A stretch of 64,000 nt of DNA from Amorphophallus konjac (taxonomy: Eukaryota > Streptophyta > Magnoliopsida > Alismatales > Araceae): assembly GCA_022559845.1 (NCBI GenBank), contig CM040121.1, forward strand, positions 513,464,566 through 513,528,565. Direction: 5' to 3'. The position numbers and the translations under genes were made by a program. Under the pieces are notes generated by a model. That model made no database searches. It saw nothing but the letters and a program-made list of their open reading frames with translations, and was not told the origin of the DNA. Every line of letters begins with the position of its first letter. The first letter of the stretch is position 1. This document shows, piece after piece, positions 34,409-46,615 of this stretch.

Positions 34409-36284
34409 TGTTCGGTGCGAGGAGGCTGATCTAGAAGGGGGGGTTGAATAGATATGCCCCCTTTAAAAATTTCTTAAACGATATAGATAAAGGACTAAAG
34501 CATAGAAATGTTGAAGTAATATGTCCATGGTCCTACACAACAACTAGCGCCTCAATAATAGACAAAGATATATAAAAGCACACACACCACAGCGAGACAG
34601 GGATTTTTAAGGTGGTTCGGTCCTCAACCGAGAGGCCTACGTCCACCCCTCACTTAACCAAGTGAGGCTTCCACTAGTGCCAAGCACTAAACTTTGGGAA
34701 ACAACCCAAACAAACTGCTAATCCACAGCTTAATCAAGAGAACACCTTCTCCCTATCCGCTGACACACAGCTTGACCTCCCAAAATCCACGATAGTTCTT
34801 GGTGTATCAAAGAACAATAAAGAAAAGAAAGTAAAACAACTTGAGAAACACATATCAAGTTTCAGAATTGATTTCCCCCAGATGATAATCAAGATATGTG
34901 GATAAGTTGACGCCGGTGCACTGCTGTTCTAGACTTTGCACTTGACTTCAGCAAGAAACTTCTTTTGACGCTTCTAGAGTATAGCTTCTGTTGCTACTGA
35001 AGGAAGAACTCTTCTTTCTCTGATGGTGCGCCGCTGTAGTAGTGATCTGCAAGTTTTCTTATTTTTGTCTCTGCATATGCATCCCTACAAGCTTTCCTTA
35101 TATGATATATAAATACCCACAACGTTGCAAGGATGAAGAACTCTTGACAGAATCCTACACAAATTCTTCTTTCCGTAGAATGAAGATTTCCACTGCTAAA
35201 AAAAAGCCATTCAGAACTTTATCAGCTTGATAAAGATATCAATCCGTGTCGTCCAATGCTTAGAAACCTTCCTTATGATAGCAATATTTATAAACCCAAT
35301 CAGAATCAAATTCTCTGGAAGAACTTCATATCTCTTCATACGCGATAGCCATAAGCTATTTGTCAGAATTAAGAAGCTATTTGTCACTGCTAACCGGCTA
35401 TTTGTCACTCATAACAAGCTATTTTTCACCCTTAGCTCTCGTTATCCGTCGCCTTTATTTCCCTTCAAGACTTAGCATGGCTGCATCGACGCCACGCTCA
35501 TGCTGCGTTGACGCTGCTTCACATTTCTTCAAGCGGTTAGCTCTGTTACCTATTATTCAACCTTAGGGATCCTTTTGTCACCCGTATGGCTTATTTGTCA
35601 CCGCTAAGGACCTATTTGTCACCCTTATTGCGGTATAAGCCGTCGACTTTGTTTTGGGTTTTTCTTTTTTATGGGCTGAAGCCAAGTTGACTTAAAGATC
35701 TCCTGAAGTCGACTTTGCCTTTTCAAATCTGCTCTTCTTCATTTCTGATGTTGTCTATAGATCTGAAACATAATCCTTTAGACCTTGAGCTTGTGTTCTT
35801 AAGATGTTGATTTCTATTCATGTCATATGGACTTCTCTTCATAGCATGAGCTGTTGCCATTTGATACACTTGAGATGTTAACGAAACTTGAGAGATCTTG
35901 AGTTGCTGAAGGAACCAGAGATATTGTGGAGATTCTGCTGTAGATCTGATGGATGACTACTTCTCAAAGTGCATTGGCTTGATTACAAGATGCCATGTGG
36001 CTCAAACTTCTGCTTGAAGCAGTATATGTGTTGTCACATACTGACTTCAACGCAATGTGAGCTTTGTTAGCCGGGTAGGCCAGTTTTCACCTGTGACAAC
36101 CTATTTGTCACCCTTACTCATCTATTTGTCACCCTTAACGGGTATTTGTCACCCGGGTAAGGTATTTTTCACTCTTAGCCAACTGGTTGTTTGCCTTGTT
36201 ACCACAATGGTTAGCTCCTGAAAGACACGTAATGTTAGATGAACTATGCAACTAGAAGTCCAATAAAATGAGAAGGCTTAATCA
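34409..36284 (-). repeat. Element B 5' LTR (right in the window), outer end missing
   Basis: It matches 22795-24671 closely from TGTTCGGTGCGAGG to GGCTTAATCAA. The last ~50 bp present in the left LTR are replaced by unrelated GC-rich sequence. CAATGGTTAGC stands at the break (36283-36293) and also 78 bp earlier in the LTR (36205-36215), which suggests a microhomology-guided rearrangement. Confidence 0.88.
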
Positions 36285-38900
36285 ATGGTTAGCCCCTCTC
36301 CGTCCCGAGTCTCCCCCCGATAGCCTCTCCCGGTCTCCCCTCTTGGCAGTCGGTCCTCCGCCATCTCCATCTCCGGTAGCAATGGGCTGCGCCCTCTCCG
36401 TCTCTGGTCACCGGCCCTCTTCCCTCTCCACCTCCGGTCAGCACGGCTCTCTCCCCTCTCGACAGTCGGCCCTCTCTCGTCCACCTCTCGGCCCTCCACC
36501 ATCTCCACCTCTGGTAGCCCCGAGTTCGGCCCTCTCTGTATCCGTCGCCGGCCCTCTTCCCTCTCTATCTCCGGTCAGTCACGGCTCTCTCCCCTCTCCC
36601 GCCGGCCCTCTTGCCTCTCCCAACTGCCGTCTGCAGTGCGCCAAGTCATGATCACGAACAGGGCCAAGCCGTCTCCCAACTGTCGTCTGCCATTTACAGT
36701 GCCGCACCAGCAGCGCGATCGCGAACAGGGCCCTCTCTGCCCCATGTCCAGTCACCGTGATCGTGAACAAGGCCGCACCAGCAACGCCGTCTTCAGCTCG
36801 GGACCTCCAGTGAGTAATAGATTTTTTATTTCTTTGCAGAATTTAAATCTATACTTTCTATTTTTCAAAGATATGATTTTTTAAATTCTAACAATTAGCA
36901 ATTTAGCCTGTGTAACTGTGTTTTCTATTTATGCTTGAACCAGAACCTTTGAATAATTATGTAAATTTAACCTGTTGCCTCTGTAACTCATTGACCGGTT
37001 TAGGTACCAGTTCATTTTTTTCTATTTTCTGAAAAAGAAAAAAAGAAAAAAAAACATAGTTCCACACTCTAGTCTAAGCATCTTGAAAAAGAAAAGCCTC
37101 ATTCAACTTTTAGTTATGTGTTTGCACATGAATAATATGACAACAGTCAAAAAGCATAGTTTAAAGAAAGTGTTTCAGGAAAAGTTACTTTTTAAGAAAA
37201 TGGGCACTGAATTCAGCTAACAATGATAGGGCCATGATGTAGTTTGTGGAAAACTCTGGAGGGAAACTGGGAATATGCATGAGCGTATAATTTAAGAAAT
37301 GTTGACTACCATACCTTATATGAGATAGCAAGTAAACTCAAGCCTGATACCAGGCGCAATATGCATGTCTCTTGTTCACTCTCTTCCTGCTATCATTTGA
37401 CACCCTATGTGTCCAAAAGGACTTTGATGATTTCATTGGGAAACATAAGTAGGCTGGCATTTCTATTGGGTGTAAATCTTCCACTTCATGCAACATTTGA
37501 ACACAATAATTCTAGGTACTTATTGTAATTTTTCATACATACTGTATAATAAGGGGGGAAAGCCATAGTTTTGGATACCAGAAAATTATTGATCATTTGG
37601 ACCATGGGAGTGCCCTAGAATTCTCTTGCTTATTCTTGCATGATTAATATTCCTAAACTTTTTCATAACTAATCTGTGATAATATCTTTTCCAATGCTTG
37701 TTTTGTTGGACTTGAATCTCGTGTGCAAGAATGGGGACATAATACTTGGTATTAGTGGGATCATCAACACCATTTAGTTGAATTGCTGACAAAAGAAGCC
37801 TCTTTCTGAAGTGAGAGTCTCTTGTTCAGCTTATCTCTTTTCTGGTTTCACCCATCTTGACAAATTTATTGGATTGGAGGACACTAATGTGCCAGTAATT
37901 GCTCTGGAACCCATCCTTTTGTCTATTTGAGATAGGGAAGATGCTTCCTCAATTCCTTCGAGGAGCTAAATTAGAGAGGGAAGGGGGCGTGGAAGGGAGG
38001 GTGGGAGGGTGATGGGAGGGGCGGGGAGGGGGATGAGGGAAGGGTAGGGAGGGGAAAGGGGTCTCGGCGGTATATGGCGGCGGAGGGGAGGGGAGGGGCC
38101 AAAGGAAAGGGTGGGATGGAGGGATTTTTAAAAACTAGTGTGAGCCCAATTTTTGGATGAGCTCAGTGCCGCATTGCATTCTTTTTGGGGGAGAGGCAGG
38201 CATTCATTGATGTAGATAAAAATGTAAAATTTTGCTGCATTAGCCAATTTGTCACTACTTTTTCTCAATTAGCAGATGTTATTAAAACTTGATATGCACA
38301 CAGGCGCGTGTGCACCAAGGTAAACTCAGTTGAGAATGTTCTTAGAAAATTAGAAGCAACCAAACCTTTTGGTTGTATTCTTTTTGCATCATTATTGGTT
38401 CCATACTATAAATCAGTAAAAAAAAGTTAGTATCTGCTTCGGATTACAAAAAGAAAATCACCTCTATGCTTGCGTATAATTCTCAGTCAGATACCTTATT
38501 TGTGGGTCTGGCTCGAATATAGTGCCCTAACTGGGGTTACGAAAGTGGCCAATTGGTGAGCATGATCTCAATCGAATGTTGCATATTTACTCGCTTGTAG
38601 TCGTTTGGCCTTGATAAGAGGAATATGACCATGCTTGGTAGCAAGAAACTAGAGACAGGCGAGCCAGTGCTACACTCACATTCTTCCAATAATACAAATT
38701 GGAAGATGGATCCTCTCATTAACCACGAACACTAGAAACCCCAGCAACCCTCTTATCACCTCAGAACATGATCCATGTGCCAACCTGTTTTGTCAAAATG
38801 CCCTTTATCCAAGCTTGGCATTCAATTCAGCACATAAGATTTCTTTGGCAAAGAAAAAGGAGCTCTCTCAAAATGGTTTGGAGATTTTGCAAATTCTTGT
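36285..38900. other. Unassigned region with CT-rich and G-rich stretches
   Basis: 36290-36660 is strongly C/T-rich on the plus strand with CGGCCCTCTCC-like units. 37970-38110 is G-rich on the plus strand with many GGG runs and could form G-quadruplexes. Between them, and up to 38900, the sequence is AT-rich with no similarity I recognise. The frames at 36268-36651, 37586-37792 and 38537-38719 are not convincing genes. Confidence 0.5.
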
Positions 38901-40633
38901 TGTAAGACCCACGAAGTTTGGATTCTTATTGGGTTTGGAAATTGGAAATTTTCGTGAATTTGGCTGATTTTTGTGGGCTTTTTGGTGAGATATATGCTAA
39001 TTATCCTCTTATGTAATGATTATATGGAAATTATGAGGGCATTATAATAATTTCGATTTCATTAAGGCCGAGAAAGGTGGTTCGTGTGGCGGTTGTTGAA
39101 CCTCCGGCGTGGGAAGGGTTTTGGCAAGGAAGGACGCGTCTAAACGGCGTGGTTTAGCGGTTGTTGAACCTCCGGCGTGGTTTTGGCGTGGAAGGACACA
39201 TCTAAATGGTGTCTCAGTTACAATGTTCGAGGCGAGTGGGAGGCACCCGAGACGCAGTATAAGACGTCAGTGGAAACATCTGGTCTTACTTGCTTCTAGT
39301 GGATCACTTCTCCTGTCACCTGGATTGTAGGAATTCGACTCTAATGGTAATTGAAATATTCTTGTATCTGATTACATGCTTTGGTATATGTATATATGCT
39401 TCATGTGGTATTTATATTTAGCTGTGTTGTTGTTTAAATTGTTTATTATTGTTATTCCTGCACAGCTTTTGTTATTTGATGTTGTTATATGTCATTGCAA
39501 TTATTTGGTTATTTCTGTGGTTTTTGCTGTGAGGTAGGGATCCGCATGACGGCTTTGGTTATTTTGTATTCTGTCTGAATTATTATTTTTTTGTATGTTT
39601 AAGGGTATGGCGCAGAGGGAAGAGGTACGGCCCCTGGTGGAGCAGGCAGCTAGGGCTCAGGTAGAGCACGACGAAATACCACCTTGCCCGCGGCTGTAGT
39701 TCCAGAGGTACCGGGATTGGCTAAATTCTTCTTGCGGTTGTCTCAATTCCTGGCATTGCAGAAGGAGGGATTCCTAGTTGCTCTTTATTAGGCCAGATTC
39801 TGGGAGCTTAGCAGGTTTGCACCACCTGTCATGGTGATTCAAGTGATGTTGACCCAGCAATTCATCGCAGGGCTGAGATTAGAAATCTGTCGTACCCTTA
39901 TGACGGCTGGTGTGAGCAACTTGGAGACAGCTTTTCAGACTGCGGCAATCTTGGAGATGGATTTTCTGAGGGTTCAGGAGCATCGCCGAATGGCACAACT
40001 TCATCAAGGTGACCCACATCAGCTTCCTGTTCAGCAAGTGGTGTTACCTAGACCTCCTTCACCTGCTTTTAGACAACCTGAGAGAGAAAATCGAAGGCAG
40101 AGGATCAGGCGTATGAGAGATCTTCGGCGCCGTCAGAATAGGCGACTAAATTGGTGGCAGAGTTCAACTGAGAGTGTACTTCAACCGGTGGATCAGTTAC
40201 CACATCAAAGGCTAGCAGTTCAAGGAGAACAGTGCCAGAGATGTGGTGGTCTTCACCTCAGTCAGGCTTACCCGAAAATCGTTGAAGTCAGGAGCTATTT
40301 TACGTGCGCTCAGGTGGGCCATATTGCGAGCCAATGCCCGTTACGCAGATGTTATCGTTGTGGTCAGGTGGGACACTATCGCCGTGAGTGTCCTCGGCCA
40401 TCTCCTTAGCGGCTTGGTGGTAATGTTGAGAGGTACTGCAGGTACAATCATGCTAGACTTTTGGCATGTAGTTATCCTGGGGTGTTGCCTCAGCTTCAAT
40501 TATTTTGGCCCTGGCTGAGGCGCTCTTGTATAGAAGTTACGGCTTCAAATTTAGTCTGGCTTTTGCCAGCCGGGGTATGCCCCAAGGTTTTGTACTTTTC
40601 TTTTTGTTTAGCTGTACCTTTGGGACTTATATA
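38901..40633 (+). mobile_element. Ty3/gypsy relic: partial LTR, gag, LTR scrap
   Basis: TGTAAGACCC at 38901 resembles the start of the Tekay-like LTR (TGTAATATCC). Blocks near 39240-39330 (GTCAGTGG.AACATCTGGTC, CTTCTAGTGG) match its R/U5 region. A gag piece follows, and at 40570-40633 comes an LTR scrap (GCCGGGGTATGCCCC) of the type found near 56011. Pol is deleted, and the second LTR stops where the CACTA element begins. It is an internally deleted, old copy. Confidence 0.65.
39831..40409 (+). pseudogene. Ty3/gypsy gag fragment
   Basis: The 192-codon frame reads QFIAGLRLEICRTLM and NLETAFQTAAILEMDFL, the C-terminal half of a retrotrans_gag domain. A basic, Gln-rich linker follows, then zinc-knuckle residues: one degraded (FTCAQVGHIASQC) and one intact (CYRCGQVGHYRREC). 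Upstream gag sequence (39605-39830) is recognisable but carries stops. The intact frame is probably chance survival of a gag 3' half. Confidence 0.7.
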
Positions 40634-41391
40634 CACTACAAGAAAAATCTGAAATACCGACGGACTTTTTTGACGGAAAATATTTCGTCGGCAATATGTC
40701 GGAAATAATTGGACTTTCTGACGGAAAAAAATTTGTCGGTAAAACGTCGGTAATTACTGACCTAATTCTGACATATTAATTCCAACGAAAATATGTCGGT
40801 ATGTTTCGACATAATAATCTTCAGTCAGAAATATGTCAAAACATTTTGACGTATTTTCAACCGTATAAAATTTCGTCGGAAAGCCCTAAAGAAGGATAAG
40901 CAATTTATCAAGAGTGTCCGACGGAGTAATGTTTGGTCTAAAATACGTCGAATATTTTCCACGTAATTCTGACATAATTTTATTTCGTCGACGATTTCTG
41001 ATATATTTCCGACGAATAGTCTGTCTGTCAGAAAATCCTCATTAATTAATTATATGAAAGTGGAAATTTATTTTATTATTTTCTGATGGAATGATAGTCA
41101 GTCGGAAATACGTCACGAAGTTTTGACATAATGGTTTAATCGGTAATACGTCAGACTATTTCGACGTATCTTCGACCAAATTGTATTCCGTCGGACATTT
41201 TTGATGTATAATTTTATGTCGTAAATACGTTGGAAATGTTCCGACGGAATGTCGACTTTACAATATTCCGTCAGAAACATTTTTTATCCTTACCTCTTTG
41301 TCAACTTTGACAGTTATGTGCAACTATTCCGAAGGAATGTGCGTGTGTCGGAAAGATGTCAGAAATGTGAAGAAGAGAAAACTTGCCAGTG
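40634..41391 (+). mobile_element. Non-autonomous CACTA (En/Spm) element, right end uncertain
   Basis: It starts with CACTACAAGAAAAATC, the canonical CACTA terminal inverted repeat. It then has many sub-terminal motifs in both orientations (CGTCGGAAA, TCCGACGGAAT, ATACGTCGG), as expected for transposase binding. There is no transposase frame. The expected CTTGTAGTG right end is not clear: the best match is ACTTGCCAGTG near 41391, and a 3-bp TSD does not fit there (ATA on the left, TTG on the right). Confidence 0.75.
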
Positions 41392-43016
41392 TTGACCTAG
41401 CCAAAGGGGAACATCAAAGTGATCAAACAGGTTGTCTAATGAGGGATTCAAGTGTCATATGAAGATTACATGTCACTGTTAATTGTTATCCTTCAGACTC
41501 TCCTTCGCAATTGAAGACTTTCAGCGCTACTGCTTATTTTTTACCCTTAGTGGATATTTTTCACCCTTATAGCCTATTTTACATCGTTGACTACCTATTT
41601 GTCACCACTAATCCGTCGCTATTGATCTAGCCTTTCGGCCTTGCAAACGAGAACGCGAGTTTGGACGTGTGGTAGACATAAGAAACCTGTAATTGAGCTT
41701 TCAAAGCTATTTGTATGCCTTAGCGGGTTATTTTTTACCCTTATCAAGTTATTTGTCTACCTTAAGGAGCTATTTGTCACCCTTAGCTATCAATAGTCGT
41801 CGCCTTTGCTTTGCGACCTATTTGTCACCCTTAGGAGGGTATTTTATACCCTTATCGAGCCATTTACCACCCTTGTGTGACTATTTGTCACCCTTATGCT
41901 TCTTCAGCTAGAAAACGCTTCTGGCGTGCCTTGGCTGCGTACCACAGATGCTGCATTGACGTAGCTCCTTCTCTTCTACTAAGTGTGCTACTAGCTTGCT
42001 CATGCAAGCATAAGCTATTTGAATCATTTGATTCTTCCTGATACACAATCATAGGCGCACTTGAATCTTGCTGAACCTTGATAAGTTGCTGATCAACATG
42101 ACCTGTACTTCAGAGAAATAGATGCTGTCGCTTCTGCTCAAACCCATCACAATGAAAAACCCTTAGAATCGGAGAGTACTTTCTTCCTTTGATCTTGAAA
42201 GGGGTTAATCATAGTCATCCAAAGCTTAAAAGAACTCCAGATTCAAGATGACAGGGTTAGGAAGCCCATACAAGGTTGATTCCTTTGTGCAATCTTGACT
42301 GCTATTCACTTTCCACAGCTAGGAGCTATTTTTCAGTGTTAAGGAGCTATTTGTCACTTCTATCAGGCATTTGTCAGCTCTAATGAGCTATTTGTCTCCA
42401 CTATTTTGTCGCTAAAGTCCTATCTTGAATAGTTCACATTCCTTCATTTTGGCAGCTCAATAGAGAACGTCAATGCAGTGCTCAAGCTACATACGTCAAC
42501 GTAACTCAATGGAGAACATCAAAAAGGTAAAAAGATGAATCAACAAGCTGGAGATCTTCCTGAAGGAAAAAGCCACTATGTGAGCAAGAGAAAGGGCGAG
42601 AGAAAAAAGAAGAAAAGAGAGAATATGCACTTTGCCAGATCGAGAGAAGACCCATTTCTGTGAAAGCTCTTGAAACAATTTCAGAGCTACATTTGTTTCT
42701 CGTTCTGCTACATTTCATTCGTTTCATTTTGAGTTTCTCGGTTTGCCTTTTCGATCCAGTTGAGTCATTGTTCTCTGATAGTGCATTGCTGCACTAATCA
42801 GAGGTGTGATTAATCTTCAAATTGATCATGATCTGGTCTGTGGGCTAGGGTGCGAGGAAGGGTCCTCGTGTGCTACCTTAGTGCAGTGGGTCTGGTTCTA
42901 CTGGGGTAGAATCAGGGGTGTCCTCACCAGGTCATCAGAGGAAGGGAGGAGGCTATTCCTCCGTTGGGCAACCTATGTGATCAGCTATTGTCACCATCAA
43001 AACCAGGGGCACAACA
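41392..43016 (-). repeat. Degraded Sirevirus-like LTR related to element B
   Basis: CTATTTGTCACCCTTA-type motifs (41520-41900, 42320-42400) match the element B array. The right end GGGGCACAACA followed by TTCTCCCCCTTTTTGATGATG is a 3' LTR/polypurine junction in minus orientation. The left end is not defined. A purine-rich plus strand at 42580-42630 is opposite to what minus-strand LTRs A and B show, so the segment may be a rearranged composite. Confidence 0.55.
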
Positions 43017-43124
43017 TTCTCCCCCTTTTTGATGATGACAACTATGAGTCATTGTGCTTCAAGTAGCACATTCAAGTCTTTTCATCAACCATATGTTTTG
43101 ACAAACAGAATCATTCAACAATAA
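43017..43124 (-). other. Polypurine tract and 3' internal scrap of a Sirevirus-like element
   Basis: The tract (TTCTCCCCCTTTTTGATGATG minus its last base) abuts the LTR. The next 90 bp resemble the start of the element B 3' region (GACAACTATGAGTCATTGTG versus GGCAACTATGAGTCATTTG). The Tekay-like element has inserted after AATAA at 43124. Confidence 0.7.
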
Positions 43125-44019
43125 TGTAATATCCGGGACCTTTCGGATCCTTCTTCATGGGTCCCAGATCCGCTTTCTCGGAGTGCCCGACTCCGTTGTG
43201 TATGAAATTTCATTTCGGACATCTTTCGTGTTCGGATCGGCGCGATCCGGAGTTGTTTCGGAGGCCCGGAGTGCGTCCGCGACTTTTCCGCGCGTGTTTT
43301 CCGATTTCCGGTGTTTGTTTCGGTAATTCCTTCGGAACCTCGTTGCGGGTGAACCGGGTCGTTCACCTAGGCGAGATTGGTACCGTTACGATCGGTGCGT
43401 TCCGAGGATCGCGGAAATGTAATTTTTGATTTTTTGATATTTTCCGGATTTTCTATAAATACCCAACCCCTTTTCTCTCTCCCCCACCTTTTCTTCTTCT
43501 TCTTCCTCTTTTCTTCCTCCCCCACCGTGAGAACCGCCCCCTCTCCCTCTCTCTCTCCCATTCGACCGCGGTGGCGACCCCTCCGGATGTAGACGGTGCG
43601 GGGCGACGGCGTGACGACGTCGGCGACGACGAGGCGATCGTGGCGGCGTAAAGCTTGTGGGGAACCGTGAAGGGATGAGGGTTCTAAAAGCGTCTTCCTT
43701 GATTTCGGCAACGATTCGGCGGAGCTTTCGCTCCATTGAGGTAGGGGGATGAATCCCTATGCTCATCCCGTCATCCCCTGCGATTTGTACGCCGAATGGG
43801 AGCCGAGAGGAGCATTTTTGAACGGGTTAGGGCAAAACCATGATTTTCAAAGAGTTCGCCCGATCTATGATTTTAGGCCATGATTCGGTGTTTTAATGGC
43901 TTAGATGCATGCTAGGGGTCCTTAGGGGGCCTCCCCCTTGATTTTCCCCCTCTCCTATGGAGGCATGGGGGCGTCATTGATGTTTTTGGGCGTTTCACGC
44001 CATTTTGCCGCCGGGTCGG

Positions 44020-44440
44020 TGTGACGGTCCTTCCAGTGACCGTCACACAATGTGGCGCGCCTGGGTGGGTGCGTCATAAGCCTATTTTAGCCAATTGAGG
44101 GTCTGTGGGCTGTGACGGTCCCACGATAGACCGCCCAGGCGCTGTGACGCGCCTAGGGAGGACCGTCAGGGGATGATCCGGCCGTTGGCACGACCGTTGG
44201 TTTTTGACCGTTGGGGGTCAAGGCGTGTGACGCACCAGTACTGGCGCGTCACAGCCTTGTAACGCCCCTGTGTGGGTGCGTCAGAGCTGACGCATCCTCA
44301 CCCTGTAACGCACCAGAGTTGGTCCATTACAGACTGTGACGCACCGAGTGGTGCGCGTCACAGTTGGTTTCTTCTTGTCATGTGACGCACCCGGGGCTGG
44401 CGCGTCACAGACTGTGACGCACCAGGGTAGGCGCGTCACA
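44020..44440. repeat. Inverted-repeat array in Tekay-like 5' LTR
   Basis: TGTGACGGTC and GACCGTCACA pair perfectly around 8 bases (44020-44047). Units with TGTGACGCACC or TGTAACGCACC and GGYGCGTCACA arms start at 44226, 44258, 44304, 44335, 44381 and 44413, with spacing 32, 46, 31, 46 and 32 bp. The arms differ in sequence from those in the related solo LTR at 26556-26775, although both lie between the TATA box and the R/U5 end. Confidence 0.88.
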
Positions 44441-44601
44441 CGCAATTTTGCACCGAGTGTCTGGCGCTCCTATGTTGGGCCTTCAGATGGCTGTGATGGT
44501 CCAGCCTTAGACCGTCAGAGCCTGTGGCGCGTCTAGAGTATACTGCCAGGCTCAGGACTGCACCGGGTGGTTCGCAGTCCCGTTTCTTTTCCGACCGTGG
44601 T

Positions 44602-46309
44602 TGTAGGCACGCCAAAATTGACGTTACTATGAGTACATCTCATATTGCCTTGTAATGCCCCAATTTGACCCTCAAATTAGCTCTGTTTGAGTGGTTTTTC
44701 TCACTTTTCTTACATTTCTCCCTTTTTCCTCTCTTTTCCTATTTTTCCCTATTTTTCTGGATTTTTCTGGATTTTTTGGGCATTTTTCTCTATTTTTATG
44801 TATTTTTCCAGAAATAACGACTTGATGTGGGGCGTCTTTTAAATAACGGCTTAGCCTTGGACGTTTCTAAAAAAATTGACGACTATAATGGAGGGCGTCC
44901 ATTCTTTCAAATTTCCATTTTTCTGGATTTTTCTGAGAATTTTTCGAAATTTTTTGAGAATTAACGACTTACAAGGGGACGTTATTTTGAATGGAATAAA
45001 ATAATCAAAAATTGAATTCACGACCTATGCACGGTCGTCACTTTTCAAATTGATTTTTTTAATATTATTTTCAACCCCCTTCCAGAGGTGATTTGGTGAC
45101 CTTCCGGGTGTCAGAAAAATACGCAAAAATAGTCATTGGAATCAGCACAATGAGATGCACCTCCACCTAAAAAATTGGAAAATAATATTAAGAATTAAAA
45201 AATAGCCCTATTTTGAATATTTTGAATTAACGCCCTAATCTAAGTCGTGTTTTTAATAACGCCTTTGTGCAGGTCGTCAATTCTTGAATTGACGCCCTGA
45301 CCCAGGTCGTGTTTCACCTTCGTTTCCCAGTTCGCATCTTTCCTCCCCAAGAGTCCTCCCTTGCTTTGCCATTGCCCATTCTTATCTTTCCCGGGATGGA
45401 CTCTTGCCATGCTTATCCCTTTGATCAATCCTATAAGGGGTTCGATCCCCTTGTTTTTCTCCTTCTTCGGTTCCCTTTTTCCGTATTCCGTCTTCTTCCT
45501 CTGTTTTTCTTCTTTCGGTTTTTTTTCTGTCTTTTCTTTTTTTTCTTCTTCTCCTTCCTTCTTCTCCTTCTGTTCTGTCTTCTGTCTGTTCCTCTTGTCT
45601 CTTCTTCTATTTATTTTCTTTTACAGGAACCGAAGGGTGCTTGGCTAAGGAGGCTTCTTCACATCAACATCAAGTCCTCATCCCATCTTTTGAAGTTTCT
45701 CCCCGCCGAGCATTCAAGCCAGGGACCACAAACAAGATTTTTTATCTTATCTCCTCTTTATCTTATTTCTTATCTTCGTAATTCATGCATGCATATATCA
45801 TTATTATGTTGATTTTCCTCTCAACCATCATTGAGATCTCCCATAAGTGCAACTCTTGCACTCTTTCCCCTTATTTTTATTCTTATCTTCATGCATTCAT
45901 CATATCTCCCCACACCCTCTTTGCATAGGGGTTTAAGGGCAACCACCCTTAAGGTGTGTTCTTGCACATGTTTTCATGCTCATATATTTTTTTTATGAAT
46001 TGATGCTACACTCACCATGTTTCTAATCCATATCTTTATTGGTGTTTGTCTTTGTTTGCAAGGGTAATTAATTGAAGAACTCTCTCCATCGGCCGGCCGA
46101 TTGGAAGAGAAAGGAGCACTCACAATCACCCGCGCTTAAGGTATTTTTCGCGATCCCTCCCATATTGTTATTGTTTATATCCTTTGAGGCCTCGCGTCTC
46201 TGGCGATCACAAACTCCATCTTAGCACCTCGTGCTTATTTGTGCCTTACATTGCTTATTTGATCATTTTTATTTCTATTTATTTCTAAGTGGATTTCTTA
46301 GAATCTACA
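44602..46309 (+). repeat. 5' LTR of the 10.6-kb element
   Basis: 1708 bp, TGTAGGCACGCC...GAATCTACA. It contains eight imperfect inverted-repeat units of the ACGNC...GNCGT type at 44815-45312, a pyrimidine-rich tract (45450-45620), and a possible TATA (CTATAAGGGG) at 45431. Confidence 0.92.
44815..45312. repeat. Inverted-repeat units in LTR of the 10.6-kb element
   Basis: Arms ACGCC, ACGAC or ACGGC pair with GGCGT, GTCGT or GACGT across about 7-10 bases. The ACG positions are 44817, 44846, 44879, 44965, 45020, 45230, 45259 and 45292. Two triplets share exactly the same spacing (29 then 33 bp). The best single unit is TCACGACC/GGTCGTCA at about 45019. The second LTR repeats the set. Confidence 0.82.
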
Positions 46310-46335
46310 AATTGGCGATCACGGTGGGACCCCTT
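46310..46335 (+). other. Candidate primer-binding site of the 10.6-kb element
   Basis: Directly after the LTR comes AATTGGCGATCACGGTGGGA. TGGCGA-type primer sites after a short spacer are seen in Tat/Ogre elements, which use tRNAs other than Met. I cannot assign the tRNA from memory. Confidence 0.55.
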
Positions 46336-46615
46336 TCATTTTTCTTTTGATTACCCTTTCCCTTTGGGCACCCGCGTGTGCCATCTCCCCCTTTTGCACC
46401 CTCGGTGCATCTCCTTTTGTGCCCCTCGGGCACCCTCCATTGTGCTTTGCACTCTCCCCAAGTGATCTGTCAGCTTGTTAGATTTTCTTTTTGAAAATTC
46501 CACTTACCCAAAATTTTTGATGAGCATGTTATACTCTGCTGCATGTTATTGATTGCCATGATCATATTGTGACTGTGGGTGTATTGCTGTTTCTGGCTTC
46601 GGGGACACAGAGAAT

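Larger units (their letters stand above)
22795..36284 (-). mobile_element. Element B: Sirevirus-like Ty1/copia retrotransposon, pol-bearing but decayed
   Basis: Minus-strand element with LTRs at 34409-36284 (5', truncated) and 22795-24721 (3'), a tRNA-Met primer site, gag, pol (protease, integrase, RT, RNase H), a 3' non-coding region and a polypurine tract. Domain order PR-IN-RT-RH is that of Ty1/copia. A solo gypsy LTR (25632-28113) sits in the 3' region. The outer end of the right LTR is missing about 50 bp, so no TSD can be matched to CCATC on the left. In-frame stops and frameshifts in gag and RT make it non-coding now. Confidence 0.9.

Noticed and set aside
36268..36651. 127-codon Pro/Ser-rich plus frame
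   Set aside because: The sequence is low-complexity CT-rich DNA that starts inside the truncated LTR; any frame would be open and repetitive.
39831..40409. Zinc-knuckle ORF as a host CCHC protein gene
   Set aside because: The retrotrans_gag-type sequence before the knuckles and the LTR-like flanks mark it as a gypsy gag remnant.
45309..45812. Phe/Leu-rich frame repeated at 54218-54721 as a membrane protein
   Set aside because: Both copies lie within the two LTRs of one element and come from a pyrimidine-rich tract (T/C codons read as Phe, Leu, Ser).
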